DNA of 64,000 nucleotides from Demequina pelophila (GCF_000971175.1 NZ_BBLY01000005.1:1-64000); one strand, 5' to 3'; shown: positions 25,927-38,612, counted from the first letter of the stretch. Program-made: numbers and translations. The notes: generated by a model from the letters alone, not told the origin.

Positions 25927-27558
25927 CTACTTCTTCTTCGCCGTGACGATCTTCTCCTGCTCGACCTCGACGGCCTCGCCGTCGTCGACCGTGGAGTCGG
26001 TGGTCAGGGTGGTGTCGGACTCGAGGAAGGTCGAGACGTAGTCGTCGACGTGCCTCTCGAGCTCCGCCGCGACCTCGTCGGACAGCTGGCCCGACTCGCC
26101 GATCGACTTCAGCACCGTGGTGTTCGCGCGCAGGTGGTCGAGCAGCTCGCGCTCGAAGCGCAGCACGTCGCCGAGGGCGATCTTGTCGAGCTTGCCCTTG
26201 GTGCCGGCCCAGATGGACACGACCTGCTCCTCGACCGGGTACGGCGAGTACTGGGGCTGCTTGAGCAGCTCCATCAGGCGCGAGCCGCGGGTGAGCTGCT
26301 GGCGCGACGCCGCGTCGAGGTCGGACGCGAACATCGCGAACGCCTCGAGCGAGCGGTACTGGGCGAGGTCGATCTTCAGGGTTCCGGAGACCTTCTTCAT
26401 CGCCTTGACCTGCGCCGAGCCGCCGACGCGGGACACCGAGATGCCGACGTCGATCGCGGGACGCTGGTTCGCGTTGAACAGGTCGGACTGGAGGAAGATC
26501 TGCCCGTCCGTGATGGAGATGACGTTGGTGGGGATGTAGGCGGACACGTCGTTCGCCTTGGTCTCGATGACCGGAAGGCCCGTCATGGAGCCCGCGCCCA
26601 TCTCGTCCGACAGCTTCGCGCAGCGCTCGAGCAGGCGGGAGTGCAGGTAGAACACGTCGCCGGGGTAGGCCTCGCGGCCCGGCGGGCGGCGCAGCAGGAG
26701 GGACACGGCGCGGTAGGCCTCGGCCTGCTTGGACAGGTCGTCGAAGATGATGAGGACGTGCTTGCCCTCGTACATCCAGTGCTGGCCGATCGCGGAGCCG
26801 GTGTACGGCGCGAGGTACTTGAAGCCCGCGGGGTCCGACGCGGGGGCGGCGACGATCGTCGTGTACTCGAGCGCGCCGGCGTCCTCGAGGGCGCCGCGGA
26901 CCGACGCGATGGTCGAGCCCTTCTGGCCGATCGCGACGTAGATGCAGCGCACCTGCTTGGTCGGGTCGCCGGTCTCCCAGTTCGCCTTCTGGTTGATGAT
27001 CGTGTCGATCGCGATGGCGGTCTTGCCGGTCTGGCGGTCGCCGATGATGAGCTGGCGCTGGCCGCGGCCGATCGGGATCATCGCGTCGATGGCCTTGAGT
27101 CCGGTCTGCAGCGGCTCGTGCACCGACTTGCGGACCATGACGCCCGGGGCCTGGAGCTCGAGGGCGCGACGGCCCACGGTGGCGACCTCGCCGAGGCCGT
27201 CGATGGGCTTGCCCAGCGGGTCGACCACGCGGCCCAGGTACCCGTCGCCCACCTCGACCGAGAGCACCTCGCCGGTGCGCTGGACCGTCTGGCCCTCCTC
27301 GATGCCGGTGAATTCGCCGAGCACCACGACGCCGATCTCGCGGACGTCGAGGTTGAGCGCGAGGCCGAGCGTGCCGTCCTCGAAGCGCAGCAGCTCGTTG
27401 GCCATGCACCCGGGCAGGCCTTCGACCTGCGCGATGCCGTCGCCCGCGAGCGTGACGCGACCGACCTCCTCGACTCCGGCGCCCTTGGGCTCGTACGACT
27501 TCACGTAGCTGTCGAGTGCAGCCCGGATCTCGTCGGGGCTGATCGTCAACTCTGCCAT
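25927..27558 (-). CDS. atpA: ATP synthase alpha subunit
   Basis: Non-catalytic nucleotide-binding F1 subunit of 543 residues. Walker A is GDRQTGKT. The beta-barrel start ([20 protein letters not shown]) and the C-terminal helical domain are complete. The C-terminus has a ~30-residue Thr/Glu/Val-rich extension ending in KKK, as in other actinobacterial alpha subunits. It follows atpH by 44 bases. Confidence 0.97.
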   Translation of the reverse strand: MAELTISPDEIRAALDSYVKSYEPKGAGVEEVGRVTLAGDGIAQVEGLPGCMANELLRFEDGTLGLALNLDVREIGVVVLGEFTGIEEGQTVQRTGEVLSVEVGDGYLGRVVDPLGKPIDGLGEVATVGRRALELQAPGVMVRKSVHEPLQTGLKAIDAMIPIGRGQRQLIIGDRQTGKTAIAIDTIINQKANWETGDPTKQVRCIYVAIGQKGSTIASVRGALEDAGALEYTTIVAAPASDPAGFKYLAPYTGSAIGQHWMYEGKHVLIIFDDLSKQAEAYRAVSLLLRRPPGREAYPGDVFYLHSRLLERCAKLSDEMGAGSMTGLPVIETKANDVSAYIPTNVISITDGQIFLQSDLFNANQRPAIDVGISVSRVGGSAQVKAMKKVSGTLKIDLAQYRSLEAFAMFASDLDAASRQQLTRGSRLMELLKQPQYSPYPVEEQVVSIWAGTKGKLDKIALGDVLRFERELLDHLRANTTVLKSIGESGQLSDEVAAELERHVDDYVSTFLESDTTLTTDSTVDDGEAVEVEQEKIVTAKKK

Positions 27559-27602
27559 GCCATCTCTCCTGTCAGTGCCGCGGTGGGCGTGTGCGCCGGC
27601 GC

Positions 27603-28415
27603 CTAGCCGACGAGTCGTCGTCGTGCCTCATCGAGTCGGGACAGGACCGTGCCGTCCGCCACCTCCGACCCGACCTGGACTCGGATGCCGCCGATGACCT
27701 CGGGGTCCACGGCGACGTTGATCGTGATCTCTCGACCGTACGCCTCGGCCAGCATCGCGGCCAGGCGCGTGCGCTGCTCGGCGGACAGCTCGACCGCGGC
27801 CGTCACGTGCGCGATGACCTTGTCGCGGTGCTCCGCCGCGGCGTCGAGCATCGCGTCGATCGCCGGCAGCAGGCGGCGTCCGCGCGGCGTGCCCACGATG
27901 CGCTCGAGGAGCGCCTGGGTGGTGGGCAGCAGCTTGCCGCCCAGCACGTCGTTGAGGAGGCCGATGCGGTCCTGCTTGGTGCGCGACCGGTCGCCCAGGG
28001 CGGCGAGCAGCTCGCGGTTCGCGACCAGCTCGCGCTGGACGCGGAACAGCTGCTCCTCGACACGTCCCAGGGTGCCCACCGACGCCGAGTAGGCGAAGAT
28101 CGCCCGCTCCCCCGCATCGTCGATGGCCTCGGCCATGTCGTCCTCCGCGGACCACCGCGACGTCACGAAGTTCGTGAGGACGTCGCGGACCCGCGGGTCG
28201 AAGGCGCCGAAGAGCGTCTGCACCAGCGCGGTCTTGTCGCCCGCCGGCCGGGCCGGGTCGGTCAGGGCACGGCGGAGCGAGCCCGACGCGTCGAGCGCGT
28301 CCACGGCGGCGAACAGCTGCTCGGACAGGCGGATGCCCTCCTCGCCGCTGGCGGTCACCACCGGTTCGAACTCGCGCAACACGTTGTCGCGCGAGACCTG
28401 GCTCGTTCCTCGCAT
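27603..28415 (-). CDS. atpH: ATP synthase delta subunit
   Basis: Peripheral-stalk subunit of 270 residues linking F1 to subunit b. It is longer than the ~180 residues of most bacteria; extended forms are normal in Micrococcales. The delta/OSCP fold is recognisable from [25 protein letters not shown] split across the N-terminal helices and [17 protein letters not shown] near the end. It starts 2 bases after the atpF stop. Confidence 0.93.
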   Translation of the reverse strand: MRGTSQVSRDNVLREFEPVVTASGEEGIRLSEQLFAAVDALDASGSLRRALTDPARPAGDKTALVQTLFGAFDPRVRDVLTNFVTSRWSAEDDMAEAIDDAGERAIFAYSASVGTLGRVEEQLFRVQRELVANRELLAALGDRSRTKQDRIGLLNDVLGGKLLPTTQALLERIVGTPRGRRLLPAIDAMLDAAAEHRDKVIAHVTAAVELSAEQRTRLAAMLAEAYGREITINVAVDPEVIGGIRVQVGSEVADGTVLSRLDEARRRLVG

Positions 28416-28417
28416 GC

Positions 28418-30601
<2,184 letters not shown>

Positions 30602-30605
<4 letters not shown>

Positions 30606-31873
30606 GCATCCTCCTTGGATCGTCCCTCGCCGGGGGACGATGCGCCGCCCCCGGCCACCGCATCGTCCCCGGGCTCCTCCCCGGCGGCGGCGAGCGCCTG
30701 CGCCTCCCACCGCTCGCGCCGCCCCTCGGGCGTGGCGCGTTGGAAGGCGAACACCAGGTGTCCCAGGCGCCGCCACCAGCGGCTGATCGCGCGGCTGAAG
30801 GCCGGCGACGCCGTGATGATCGTGGCGATGGTGATCCCGATCGTGAGGATCACGGCCGCGCCGGGCACGCCGACGAACACGAGCGAGACGGTGCCGAAGC
30901 TCAGCACCGCGGTCCACATCCACAGCACCGAGACGGACCACCGGTGAGAGTGGCCGTGGCGCAGCAGCCGGTGGTGGAGATGGTGCTTGTCGGGCGCGAA
31001 GGGCGACTCCCCGCGCGCCGTGCGTCTGATGACCGCCAGCGCCATGTCCGCCAGCGGCACCGCGATCACCATGAGCGGCAGCACGATGGGGATGAAGGCG
31101 GGGATGCGGTCGCGCTCGGTGATGATCTGCGGGTCGATCTGCCCGGTGACGATGATCGCGGCGGCGGCGAGCACCAGCCCCAGCACCATCGAGCCCGAGT
31201 CGCCCATGAAGATGCGCGCCGGGTGCACGTTGTGCGGGAGGAAGCCCAGGCACGCGCCCACCAGCACCGCGACCACGATGGTCGCGAGCGACGAGTAGTC
31301 CCCCGGCGACGCCGACCGGGCCAGCATGTACGTGTACGCGAAGAACGCGAGGCCGCCGATCGCCACCGTGCCGGCGGCGAGCCCGTCGAGGCCGTCGACG
31401 AAGTTCACCGCGTTCATCGCGACCACCACCACGAGGACGGTCGCGATAAGAGAGGTGTAGGAGGAGCCGATGGTGACGCCGAAGATGGGCACCGTCACCA
31501 GCTGGACGCCGCCCCACGCGAGCGTGAGGCCGGCGAGCACCTGGCCCGCGAGCTTCGCCATCCAGTCGAGGTCCCAGATGTCGTCGGCCATGCCCAGCGC
31601 GCACACGATCGCGGCGGCGCCCAGCACGGCCCACGGTTGGCGCCCGCTCTCGTAGACGGGATGGAGGAACGGGATCGCGGAGGCGAGGACGCCCGCGACG
31701 GACAGCCCCAGGAAGATCGCGATGCCGCCCAGGCGCGGGATGGGCGTCGTATGGACGTCGCGCGCGCGGACGGCGGTGATGGCGCCCATCCGGAACGCGA
31801 GGCGCCGGATGCCGGGCGTCGTCACGTACGTGACGAGCGCCGCGATGGCCATGAGGGTGAGGTAGACCTTCAC
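30602..31873 (-). CDS. wecA: Undecaprenyl-phosphate GlcNAc-1-phosphate transferase (WecA/TagO family)
   Basis: Polytopic membrane enzyme of 423 residues with about eleven helices. It transfers a sugar-1-phosphate (probably GlcNAc-1-P) from UDP-sugar to undecaprenyl phosphate, the first step of wall glycopolymer synthesis. Diagnostic motifs are ADDIWDLDW, NFVDGLDGLA, FMGDSGS and HHLHHRLL. The charged C-terminal tail (~50 residues) is cytoplasmic. GTG at 31873 overlaps the sua5 stop by 4 bases (GTGA). Position between sua5 and atp genes is conserved in actinobacteria. Confidence 0.93.
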
Positions 31874-32520
31874 CCGTCGTCACCTGCGAGGGCGTCCTCC
31901 CCCACGATCACGGCCAGCTCCGCCCGGGCGATGCCGCCCTCGCGGACGATGCGCAGGCGCTCCCCCGTCGCATCGACGATGGTCGAGGCGACGCCCAGCG
32001 GGCTGTCGCCCGCGTCGAGGTAGACGGCGACCGCGTCGCCCAATTGACTCTGGGCGGCCGATGCGGTGGTGGCCGCCGGCTCGCCCGTCCGGTTCGCGCT
32101 GGTGACCGCGAGCGGTCCGGTGCGGCGCAGCAGGGCGAGCGCCGCATCGTGCGACGGGACCCTCAACGCGACGGTGCCGCCGGTTTCGCCCAGGTCCCAG
32201 GCGAGGGACGGCTGGGCGTTGACGATCACGGTGAGCGCGCCCGGCCAGCAGGCCTCCATGAGGGCGCGGGCAGGCGCGGGCACGTCGCGGGCGAGGCCGT
32301 CGACGGTGCGGACGTCCGGGATGAGCACGGGCGGGGGCATCTGCCGGCCGCGGCCCTTGGCCGCGAGCACCGCGGCCACCGCGGCGGGGTTGAACGCGTC
32401 CGCGCCCACGCCGTAGACGGTGTCCGTGGGCAGCACGACGACGGCGCCGCGGCTCACCGCGTCCACGGCGGCATCGATCGAGGGCCCCCACTGCTGGGGG
32501 TCCGTGCAGGGCAGAATCAC
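31870..32520 (-). CDS. L-threonylcarbamoyladenylate synthase
   Basis: YrdC/Sua5-family protein of 216 residues. It makes threonylcarbamoyl-AMP for t6A37 tRNA modification. The N-terminus has GAVVVLPTDTVYGVGADAF and later LAVTSANRTGEPA, both family hallmarks. It lacks the long C-terminal Sua5 domain, so it is the short TsaC-like form. GTG at 32520 gives the family-typical start; no strong ribosome-binding site is seen. It follows prmC after 13 bases. Confidence 0.92.
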   Translation of the reverse strand: MILPCTDPQQWGPSIDAAVDAVSRGAVVVLPTDTVYGVGADAFNPAAVAAVLAAKGRGRQMPPPVLIPDVRTVDGLARDVPAPARALMEACWPGALTVIVNAQPSLAWDLGETGGTVALRVPSHDAALALLRRTGPLAVTSANRTGEPAATTASAAQSQLGDAVAVYLDAGDSPLGVASTIVDATGERLRIVREGGIARAELAVIVGEDALAGDDG

Positions 32521-32533
32521 GCCGCCCAGTCTC

Positions 32534-33424
32534 TCAGACGCCCGTGCGGGTGGCGACGAGCATGCGGTCGCGTCCCGTGAGGTCCGTGAGCGTGTGAACG
32601 TCGCCCCACCACTCCGAGGACTCGGCGTAGGCGCGCAGCGCGGGACCCTGCTCGTCGCCGTGCTCCATGACCAGGGTGCCGCCCACGCGCAGCAGGCGCT
32701 GGGCCTCGTCGATGATCGCGCGCGGCACCTCGAGGCCGTCGTCGCCCAGGCCGTAGAGCGCCTGCGGCGGGTCGTGCAGCGCCACCTCGGGGTCGCGCGG
32801 CACGGCGTCGAGCGGCACATACGGCGGGTTGCACACCACCACGTCCGCGCAGGCGTCGAACCGGCGCAGGCAGTTGCGCGCGTCGCCGTACACGGTGCGC
32901 AGGCGGGCGCGCACCTCCGCGGGCTGGGCGCGGGCGTTGAGCCGGAGGTAGACCAGGGCCTCCTCGGAGGCCTCGACGAGCGAGACCTGCGCGTCCGGCA
33001 CCTCGGCCGCGACGGAGATGCCGATCGCGCCCGAGCCGGCGCACAGGTCCGTGACCCGGCCGGTGCCGCGGGTCGCGAGGGAGGCGCGGGCGGCGTCGAT
33101 CGCGACGCCGGCCACCACCTCGGTCTCCGGGCGCGGCACGAACACGCCGGGGCCCACCTGCAGCTCGACCGAGCGGAAGTAGGCCGTGCCGGTGATGTGC
33201 TGGAGCGGCTCGCGGTCGATGCGCCGCGTGACGCGGGTCTCGAGGCGGTCGAGGTCCGCGCCGTCGGGCCACTCGTCGTCCCGGACGGCGGCGAGGCGCA
33301 CGTGGCTGGGCTCGAGCCCCAGCGTGTGGGCGATGAGGACGATCGCGTCGTGCTCGGGCGAGGGCACGCCGGCCTCACGGAGGCGGGCGATGGTGGCGCG
33401 CAGGCGCGCTCCGACGGTGGGCAC
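32534..33424 (-). CDS. prmC: Peptide chain release factor N5-glutamine methyltransferase
   Basis: SAM-dependent methyltransferase of 296 residues. It methylates the Gln of the GGQ motif in release factors. The N-terminal helical domain binds the factor. The SAM site is VTDLCAGSGAIGISVA, and NPPY near residue 187 is the active-site loop. GTG at 33424 is 7 bases from the TAGACT box, so prmC can be transcribed on its own as a leaderless mRNA besides reading from prfA. Confidence 0.95.
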   Translation of the reverse strand: MPTVGARLRATIARLREAGVPSPEHDAIVLIAHTLGLEPSHVRLAAVRDDEWPDGADLDRLETRVTRRIDREPLQHITGTAYFRSVELQVGPGVFVPRPETEVVAGVAIDAARASLATRGTGRVTDLCAGSGAIGISVAAEVPDAQVSLVEASEEALVYLRLNARAQPAEVRARLRTVYGDARNCLRRFDACADVVVCNPPYVPLDAVPRDPEVALHDPPQALYGLGDDGLEVPRAIIDEAQRLLRVGGTLVMEHGDEQGPALRAYAESSEWWGDVHTLTDLTGRDRMLVATRTGV

Positions 33425-33431
33425 GTCGGGG

Positions 33432-33437
33432 AGTCTA
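33432..33437 (-). promoter_or_regulatory. prmC -10 box (TAGACT), leaderless arrangement
   Basis: TAGACT is followed by 7 bases and the GTG at 33424. It lies in the 16-base gap between prfA and prmC. No Shine-Dalgarno sequence is present. Confidence 0.5.
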
Positions 33438-33440
33438 GGG

Positions 33441-34526
33441 CTACTGATCGGCGGTCGCGAGGCGGGCCGCCTCGTCCGCGTCGATGGCCGACTGGATCAC
33501 GGGCTGCAGGTCCCCGCCCAGCACGTGGTCGAGGTTGTAGGCCTTGTACCCCGTCCGGTGGTCCGCGATGCGGTTCTCCGGGAAGTTATAGGTGCGGATG
33601 CGCTCCGAGCGGTCGACCGTGCGGACCTGCGACTTGCGCATGTCCGAGGCCTCCGCCTCCGCGGCCTCCTTCTGCGCCGCGAGCAGGCGCGCGCGCAGGA
33701 TGCGCATGGCCGACTCCTTGTTCTGGAGCTGGCTCTTCTCGTTCTGGCAGCTCACCACGATGCCCGTGGGCAGGTGGGTGATGCGCACCGCCGAGTCCGT
33801 GGTGTTGACGGACTGGCCGCCGGGCCCGGACGAGCGGTAGACGTCGATGCGGAGATCGTTGGCGTCGATCTCGACCTCCGTGACCGCCTCGGCCTCCGGG
33901 AAGACGAGCACGCCGGCCGCCGAGGTGTGGATGCGGCCCTGCGACTCGGTCGCGGGCACGCGCTGGACGCGGTGGACGCCGCCCTCGTACTTGAGGTGGG
34001 CCCACACGCCGTCCTCGGGCGCCACGTTGCCGGGCGCCTTGATGGCGACGGACACGTCCTTGTAGCCGCCCATGTCCGTCGCGGTGGCCTCGATGACCTC
34101 GGCCTTCCAGCCACGGGACTCGGCGTACTTGACGTACATCTTGAGGAGGTCGCCGGCGAACAGCGCGGACTCCTCGCCGCCCTCGCCGGACTTGATCTCC
34201 ATGATCACGTCGCGGGCGTCGTCGGGGTCGCGCGGGATGAGGATCCGGCGCAGGTGCTCGGTCGCCTCCTCGGCGGCCTGCTCGAGTCCGGGGACCTCCT
34301 CGGCGAGCTCGGGGTCGAGCTCCGCCATCTCGCGGGCCGCCTCGAGGTCGTCGTGCGCGGTCTGCCACGCACGATGCGCCGCGACGACGCGGCCGAGCTC
34401 CGCATACCGCCGCCCGAGCGTGCGCGCGCGACCGCCGTCCGCATGAACGGAGGGGTCGGCGAGCTGACGCTCGATGTCGGCGTGCTCGTCCAGCATGGGC
34501 TGGACGGCGGCGAAGGCCTCGGCCAC
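33441..34526 (-). CDS. prfA: Peptide chain release factor 1
   Basis: Release factor of 361 residues. It recognises UAA/UAG and triggers peptide release. The catalytic loop reads [14 protein letters not shown], and this Gln is the PrmC target. The N-terminal coiled coil starts [21 protein letters not shown] set the start at GTG 34526, which gives the family-typical length; the longer open frame would overlap rpmE. Ribosome-binding signals at this start are weak. It follows rpmE by 22 bases. Confidence 0.92.
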   Translation of the reverse strand: MAEAFAAVQPMLDEHADIERQLADPSVHADGGRARTLGRRYAELGRVVAAHRAWQTAHDDLEAAREMAELDPELAEEVPGLEQAAEEATEHLRRILIPRDPDDARDVIMEIKSGEGGEESALFAGDLLKMYVKYAESRGWKAEVIEATATDMGGYKDVSVAIKAPGNVAPEDGVWAHLKYEGGVHRVQRVPATESQGRIHTSAAGVLVFPEAEAVTEVEIDANDLRIDVYRSSGPGGQSVNTTDSAVRITHLPTGIVVSCQNEKSQLQNKESAMRILRARLLAAQKEAAEAEASDMRKSQVRTVDRSERIRTYNFPENRIADHRTGYKAYNLDHVLGGDLQPVIQSAIDADEAARLATADQ

Positions 34527-34548
34527 GTCGTCGGCGGGCTTGGTCTGG

Positions 34549-34758
34549 TTACTTCTTGGTGCCGTAGCGCTTCTGGAAGCGCGCGACGCGGCCACCGGTG
34601 TCCATGATCTTCTGCTTGCCCGTGTAGAACGGGTGGCAGGCCGAGCAGACCTCGACGCTGATCTCGCCGGCCTTCACGGTCGACTTGGTCTCGAACACGG
34701 AGCCGCAGGTGCACGTGACAGTGGTGGCCACGTACTCGGGGTGGATGTCCTTCTTCAT
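34549..34758 (-). CDS. rpmE: 50S ribosomal protein L31, zinc-binding form
   Basis: Protein of 69 residues. CTCG and CSACH supply the zinc-ligand cysteines of the C+ form of L31. GGGAGA lies just before the ATG. It sits between rho and prfA, the standard actinobacterial order. A zinc-free paralogue would be expected elsewhere if zinc starvation is regulated. Confidence 0.96.
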   Translation of the reverse strand: MKKDIHPEYVATTVTCTCGSVFETKSTVKAGEISVEVCSACHPFYTGKQKIMDTGGRVARFQKRYGTKK

Positions 34759-34877
34759 GATCTCCCTTTAAGTTGCCGCCGGGTCCTTGCGCGTCTCTCG
34801 CGGTCGGTGAACCGGCTGGCCAGCGGTCTATTCTGCCACGCCTGTCAAGGGCCCGCGACCCGGGCGCTTCCCTGGCA

Positions 34878-34998
34878 CGCGCATCGGCCCGCGCCCTGCC
34901 CGGCCGCCCCGCGCATCGGCCGCCGTCCCGCCCGGCCGACCCGCGCATCGGCCGCCGTCCCGCCCGGCCGACCCGCGCATCGTCCGCCGTCCCGCCGC
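34878..34998. repeat. Four tandem 32-bp units between rpmE and rho
   Basis: Units start at 34878, 34910, 34942 and 34974. Each opens CGCGCATCGGCC or CGCGCATCGTCC and continues with CCGCCGTCCCGCCCGG. The two central copies are identical; the first is degenerate and the last truncated. Each unit contains the GGMCGATGCG motif once. No open frame of credible composition covers them. Confidence 0.85.
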
Positions 34999-35021
34999 TC
35001 CGGCCCACTCCAGCGCGCCAG

Positions 35022-35068
35022 GAGGTGCTCATTGCCCAAAATGCCTGCTTTTGGGCACTGAGCACCTC
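35022..35068. repeat. 20-bp inverted repeat with 7-base loop, unit of unknown role
   Basis: The arms 35022-35041 and 35049-35068 pair at 19 of 20 positions, with loop TGCCTGC. The inner part is A/T-rich (CCCAAAA/TTTTGGG), unlike the surrounding DNA. It lies 170 bases past the rho stop, beyond rho's own terminator, and 260 bases before rpmE. A direct repeat GCGCAGATGCGGCGCG follows at 35074 and 35100. Confidence 0.75.
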
Positions 35069-35180
35069 GGGGGGCGCAGATGCGGCGCGCACTCGCAGCG
35101 CGCAGATGCGGCGCGGGCGACGGCGCAGGCGACCTCGCGGCGCACGACTGCAGCGCGCGACACGCACGGCCACACGCCAA

Positions 35181-35212
35181 GGGCCGGGCCCGCCGTGCGG
35201 CGGACCCGGCCC
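35181..35212 (-). terminator. Hairpin terminator after rho
   Basis: Bases 35181-35188 pair with 35205-35212; after one C/A mismatch 35190-35195 pair with 35198-35203. The stem is almost all G-C and begins 25 bases past the rho stop. No U-tract follows, as is usual in high-GC actinobacteria. Confidence 0.65.
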
Positions 35213-35236
35213 CGGGACCGGTCGAGCGGCGGACCG

Positions 35237-37180
35237 CTACTTGGCCTCGTCTCCCGGCGTGGTCTTCGCGACCTGCATGAGGAACTCGGCGTTGGTCTTG
35301 TTCTCCTTGAGCTTCTGCATCAGCAGCTCGATGGCCTGCTGCTGCTCGAGCGCGGTGAGCACGCGGCGCAGCTTCCACATCACCTTGAGCTCCTCGGGGC
35401 TCATGAGGATCTCCTCGCGGCGCGTGCCCGACGCGTTGACGTCGACGGCCGGGAAGATGCGGCGGTCCGCGAGCTGGCGCGAGAGCTTGAGCTCCATGTT
35501 GCCGGTGCCCTTGAACTCCTCGAAGATGACCTCGTCCGCCTTCGAGCCGGTCTCCACCAGCGCGGTGGCGAGGATGGTCAGCGAGCCGCCGTTCTCGATG
35601 TTGCGCGCGGCGCCGAAGAAGCGCTTGGGCGGGTAGAGCGCCGACGAGTCGACGCCGCCGGACAGGATGCGGCCCGAGGCCGGCGCGGAGATGTTGTACG
35701 CGCGGCCCAGGCGGGTGATCGAGTCGAGCAGCACGACCACGTCGTGGCCCATCTCGACCAGGCGCTTGGCGCGCTCGATCGCGAGCTCGGCGACCGTGGT
35801 GTGGTCGTCGGCCGGGCGGTCGAAGGTCGAGGCGATGACCTCGCCCTTGACCGTGCGCTGCATGTCCGTGACCTCCTCGGGGCGCTCGTCGACGAGCACG
35901 ACCATGAGGTGGACCTCGGGGTTGTTCGTGGTGATCGCATTCGCGAGCGACTGCAGCACCAGCGTCTTGCCGGCCTTGGGCGGCGACACGATGAGGCCGC
36001 GCTGACCCTTGCCGATCGGGGCGACCAGGTCGATCACACGGTTGGTGAAGTTGCGCGGCTCGGTCTCGAGGTGCAGGCGCTGCTGCGGGTACAGCGGCGT
36101 GAGGTCGCCGAACACCGCGCGGCCGCGGGCCTCCTCCGGCGTCTGGCCGTTGATCCGGTCGACGGCGGCGAGCGCGTTGAACTTCTGACGCTGGCCGCGC
36201 TCGCCCGGGCGGGGCGGACGGACGGTGCCGGTGATGGCGTCGCCCTTGCGCAGGCCGTACTTCTTGATCTGGTTCATCGACACGTACACGTCCGACTTGC
36301 CGGGCAGGTAGCCCGTGGTGCGGATGAACGCGTAGTTGTCGAGGATGTCGACGATGCCGCCCACCGGGGTGAGCTCCTCGTCGTCGCGGACGTCGTCCTC
36401 ATCGGTCAGCGAGACCTGGCTGGGCTGCGCGGCCTGACCCGGCTGCACATCGTCGCGCTCGCGTCCGCGGTTGCGGCCGCGACCACGGCCACGACGGCGG
36501 CGGCCGCCGCGCTCGTCGTCGTCCTGGCGCTGCTGCTGACCCTGGCGGCGGTCGCCGTCGCGACCGTCGTCGTCCGAGTCCTCGGAGTCCTGCTGCGTCC
36601 CGCCCTGCGGCAGGGACAGCGCGACGGCCTCCTTGGCGCGGCGGGCGCGCTCGTCCGGCGTCTCCTCGGCGCGGGCCTCCGCGCCGGCCTCGGTCCCGGC
36701 GGCCGGGACCTCGACGGGCAGTGCGAGCGCCTCGCGGGCGGCGGCCTTGGCCTCCGCGGCGCGCTCGGCGGCGTTGCGGGTGTCGGGACGCTCCGCGGCG
36801 CGGGCCTCGCCGCGCGAGTCGGCCGGGGCGGACTGGCGCACGGAAGCACGCTCGGCCGAGCGCTCGGCCGGAGCCTGCTGCGGCGACTGCGCGCGGCCAC
36901 GCGAGCGGGTGGTCTTCCGAGCGGGGGCGGCCGGGGCGTCGGCGGACGCGGCCGGGGCCTGCGAGGCCTCGGCGGCCGGCGCATCGGCCGGAGTGTCCTT
37001 CTTCTTGGGCGCGGCCTTCTTCTGGACCACGCCGCCGTTCTTGATGGCCTCGATCAGATCGGCCTTGCGCATGCGCGCGGTGCCCGAGACGCCCAGCTCG
37101 GCGGCGAGCGCCTGCAGCTGCGGCAGCTTCATGGCGGTGAGAGTGGCGGTCTGATCGGGTGCCACGGTCGTGTCGGTCAC
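35237..37180 (-). CDS. rho: Transcription termination factor Rho
   Basis: Hexameric RNA helicase of 647 residues. The N-terminal Rho_N (SAP-like) domain spans ~15-48. A ~220-residue actinobacterial insert follows, rich in Ala/Arg/Asp with an Arg/Gly run ([16 protein letters not shown]). The RNA-binding OSB domain includes [12 protein letters not shown]. The ATPase Walker A is SPPKAGKT. The GTG at 37180 has AAGGAA at correct spacing, which decides the start over an upstream ATG. The predicted transcript carries a ~160-base leader, a possible site of autoregulation. Confidence 0.95.
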   Translation of the reverse strand: MTDTTVAPDQTATLTAMKLPQLQALAAELGVSGTARMRKADLIEAIKNGGVVQKKAAPKKKDTPADAPAAEASQAPAASADAPAAPARKTTRSRGRAQSPQQAPAERSAERASVRQSAPADSRGEARAAERPDTRNAAERAAEAKAAAREALALPVEVPAAGTEAGAEARAEETPDERARRAKEAVALSLPQGGTQQDSEDSDDDGRDGDRRQGQQQRQDDDERGGRRRRGRGRGRNRGRERDDVQPGQAAQPSQVSLTDEDDVRDDEELTPVGGIVDILDNYAFIRTTGYLPGKSDVYVSMNQIKKYGLRKGDAITGTVRPPRPGERGQRQKFNALAAVDRINGQTPEEARGRAVFGDLTPLYPQQRLHLETEPRNFTNRVIDLVAPIGKGQRGLIVSPPKAGKTLVLQSLANAITTNNPEVHLMVVLVDERPEEVTDMQRTVKGEVIASTFDRPADDHTTVAELAIERAKRLVEMGHDVVVLLDSITRLGRAYNISAPASGRILSGGVDSSALYPPKRFFGAARNIENGGSLTILATALVETGSKADEVIFEEFKGTGNMELKLSRQLADRRIFPAVDVNASGTRREEILMSPEELKVMWKLRRVLTALEQQQAIELLMQKLKENKTNAEFLMQVAKTTPGDEAK

Positions 37181-37346
37181 GTAGATTCCTTCCCTCGCAC
37201 GAGCCCCTGTGGCTCCAGAAGTGCGAGATGTGCCCACGCAGGTACGCCTGGCCGGACATCATCATTCGGCAGAATCAGCGGCAAGCGCCTTGAACGTGGA
37301 TTGCTGTGGTCCGGGGCGATGGATGCCGTCCGGAGGAAGCGGAGCC

Positions 37347-37376
37347 AGGCTATCACCGCAGGCTCACGCGGCACAA
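37347..37376 (-). promoter_or_regulatory. Putative rho promoter
   Basis: On the minus strand TTGTGC (37371-37376) and TAGCCT (37347-37352) are 18 bases apart. The start point would be near 37340. The 391-bp gap 37181-37571 between divergent rho and DUF389 holds this, the leader of rho, and the promoter at 37444-37472. Confidence 0.45.
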
Positions 37377-37443
37377 TCGCCCCTGGCAGGGCGTGTCGAG
37401 GGCCGATGCACGGGTCGCCTCCACAACGACGTCCTCCCACCTG

Positions 37444-37472
37444 TTGCCCCGGGTGGGGAGCGGTTCTAGCCT
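37444..37472 (+). promoter_or_regulatory. Putative promoter of the DUF389 gene
   Basis: TTGCCC (37444-37449) and TAGCCT (37467-37472) are separated by 17 bases. Transcription from about 37479 gives a ~73-base leader before the mini-ORF at 37552. Confidence 0.5.
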
Positions 37473-37551
37473 TCGAGGAGAGGGCGCCGACGACGGCGCC
37501 CGGGGCCCGCGGCGCCGCGCCGCGGGGCCGCGCACCGACGAGGGGGCGACG

Positions 37552-37572
37552 ATGCTGGGACGGGTCCGCTGA
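37552..37572 (+). CDS. Six-codon leader mini-ORF (MLGRVR) coupled to DUF389 gene
   Basis: ATG-CTG-GGA-CGG-GTC-CGC-TGA, preceded by an AGGGGG ribosome-binding site. Its TGA shares the A with the ATG of the DUF389 gene (TGATG). The latter has no ribosome-binding site of its own, so it is probably translated by reinitiation. No database support; the call rests on this arrangement. Confidence 0.45.
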   Translation: MLGRVR

Positions 37573-38612
37573 TGTCCGCGACTGCGGAGCCGCGCGAGAG
37601 CCGCTGGGGCGCGAGGCTCAACTCGGTCGACTACATGCGCACGGCCGTCTTCTTCGACGGCGATCGGGTGCGCGCGCAGCACACGCGCTTCTGGCTGCTG
37701 CTCGTCCTCGCCTCCGTCATCGCGAGCGCGGGCGTGGTCGCGAACTCGACCGCGACGGTGATCGGCGCGATGATCGTCGCCCCGCTCATGCGCCCCATTC
37801 AGGGCACCATGCTCGCGACCGTCCTAGGCGACCACCGCAACCTCACCCGCTCGATCACCCTCATGGTCGGGGGCGCGGCCGCGTCGATCGGCGTCGGGTT
37901 CGTCGTCGGCCTCCTCATCGTCCAGCCGGTCGTGGCCGAGACCAGCGACCAGGTCGCGGGCCGCGTCTCCCCCGGACTGATCGATCTGCTCGCCGCCCTC
38001 GCCACGGGGCTCGTCGGCTCGATCGCACTGCTACGCTCCGACATCTCGGACACGCTGCCGGGCGTCGCCATCGCGATCTCGCTGGTGCCGCCGCTGTGCG
38101 TCGTGGGCCTCACGCTCGAGGCGGGCGCATACGCGCAGGCCCTCGGGGCGCTGCTGCTGTTCGTCACGAACGTCGCGGCGATCCTCGCGACCGGGTCCAT
38201 CACGATGGCGGTCTACGGATTCGCCCGCGTGCGGATCGAGATGGCCCAGGACAAGGAGGCCGAGCGCCGTCGCCGCGCCCGCGCCTATCTCACCACCAGC
38301 GTGATGCTGCTGCTGGTCGCCGTGCCGCTGACGTACTCGTCGATGAAGACGCTCGAGGACTCGTCGCGGATCGGGCGGATCACCTCCTACATCGAGGACA
38401 TCACCGAGGGCACGCGCTGGGAGATGGTCTCCATCACCCTGCGCGAGTCCGACCGCCTCCACGTGCTGGTCAAGGGTCGGCCCCCGCTGCCCGACATGGC
38501 CGCGCTCTACGCGGACATGGAGGCGAACGGCCTCGACACGTCGCTCATCACCGTCGAGCTGGTCCCGGTGTACGCCTTCGACGCGGACCACCTGGAGGTG
38601 CCGGAGGGCTGA
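37572..38612 (+). CDS. DUF389 family membrane protein
   Basis: Protein of 346 residues with about six membrane helices. The DUF389 core is obvious: ANSTATVIGAMIVAPLMRPI, LRSDISDTLPGVAIAISLVPP and TNVAAILATGSI. The C-terminal ~100 residues are soluble and mixed alpha/beta. Function of the family is not established; transport or stress roles have been proposed. It is probably translated by coupling with the mini-ORF at 37552. It belongs to the accessory insertion between rho and thrB. Confidence 0.88.
   Translation: MSATAEPRESRWGARLNSVDYMRTAVFFDGDRVRAQHTRFWLLLVLASVIASAGVVANSTATVIGAMIVAPLMRPIQGTMLATVLGDHRNLTRSITLMVGGAAASIGVGFVVGLLIVQPVVAETSDQVAGRVSPGLIDLLAALATGLVGSIALLRSDISDTLPGVAIAISLVPPLCVVGLTLEAGAYAQALGALLLFVTNVAAILATGSITMAVYGFARVRIEMAQDKEAERRRRARAYLTTSVMLLLVAVPLTYSSMKTLEDSSRIGRITSYIEDITEGTRWEMVSITLRESDRLHVLVKGRPPLPDMAALYADMEANGLDTSLITVELVPVYAFDADHLEVPEG

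Noticed and set aside
37177-37440. Small gene upstream of rho
   Set aside because: The open frame overlaps the rho ribosome-binding site and leader, and it has no ribosome-binding site or recognisable sequence.
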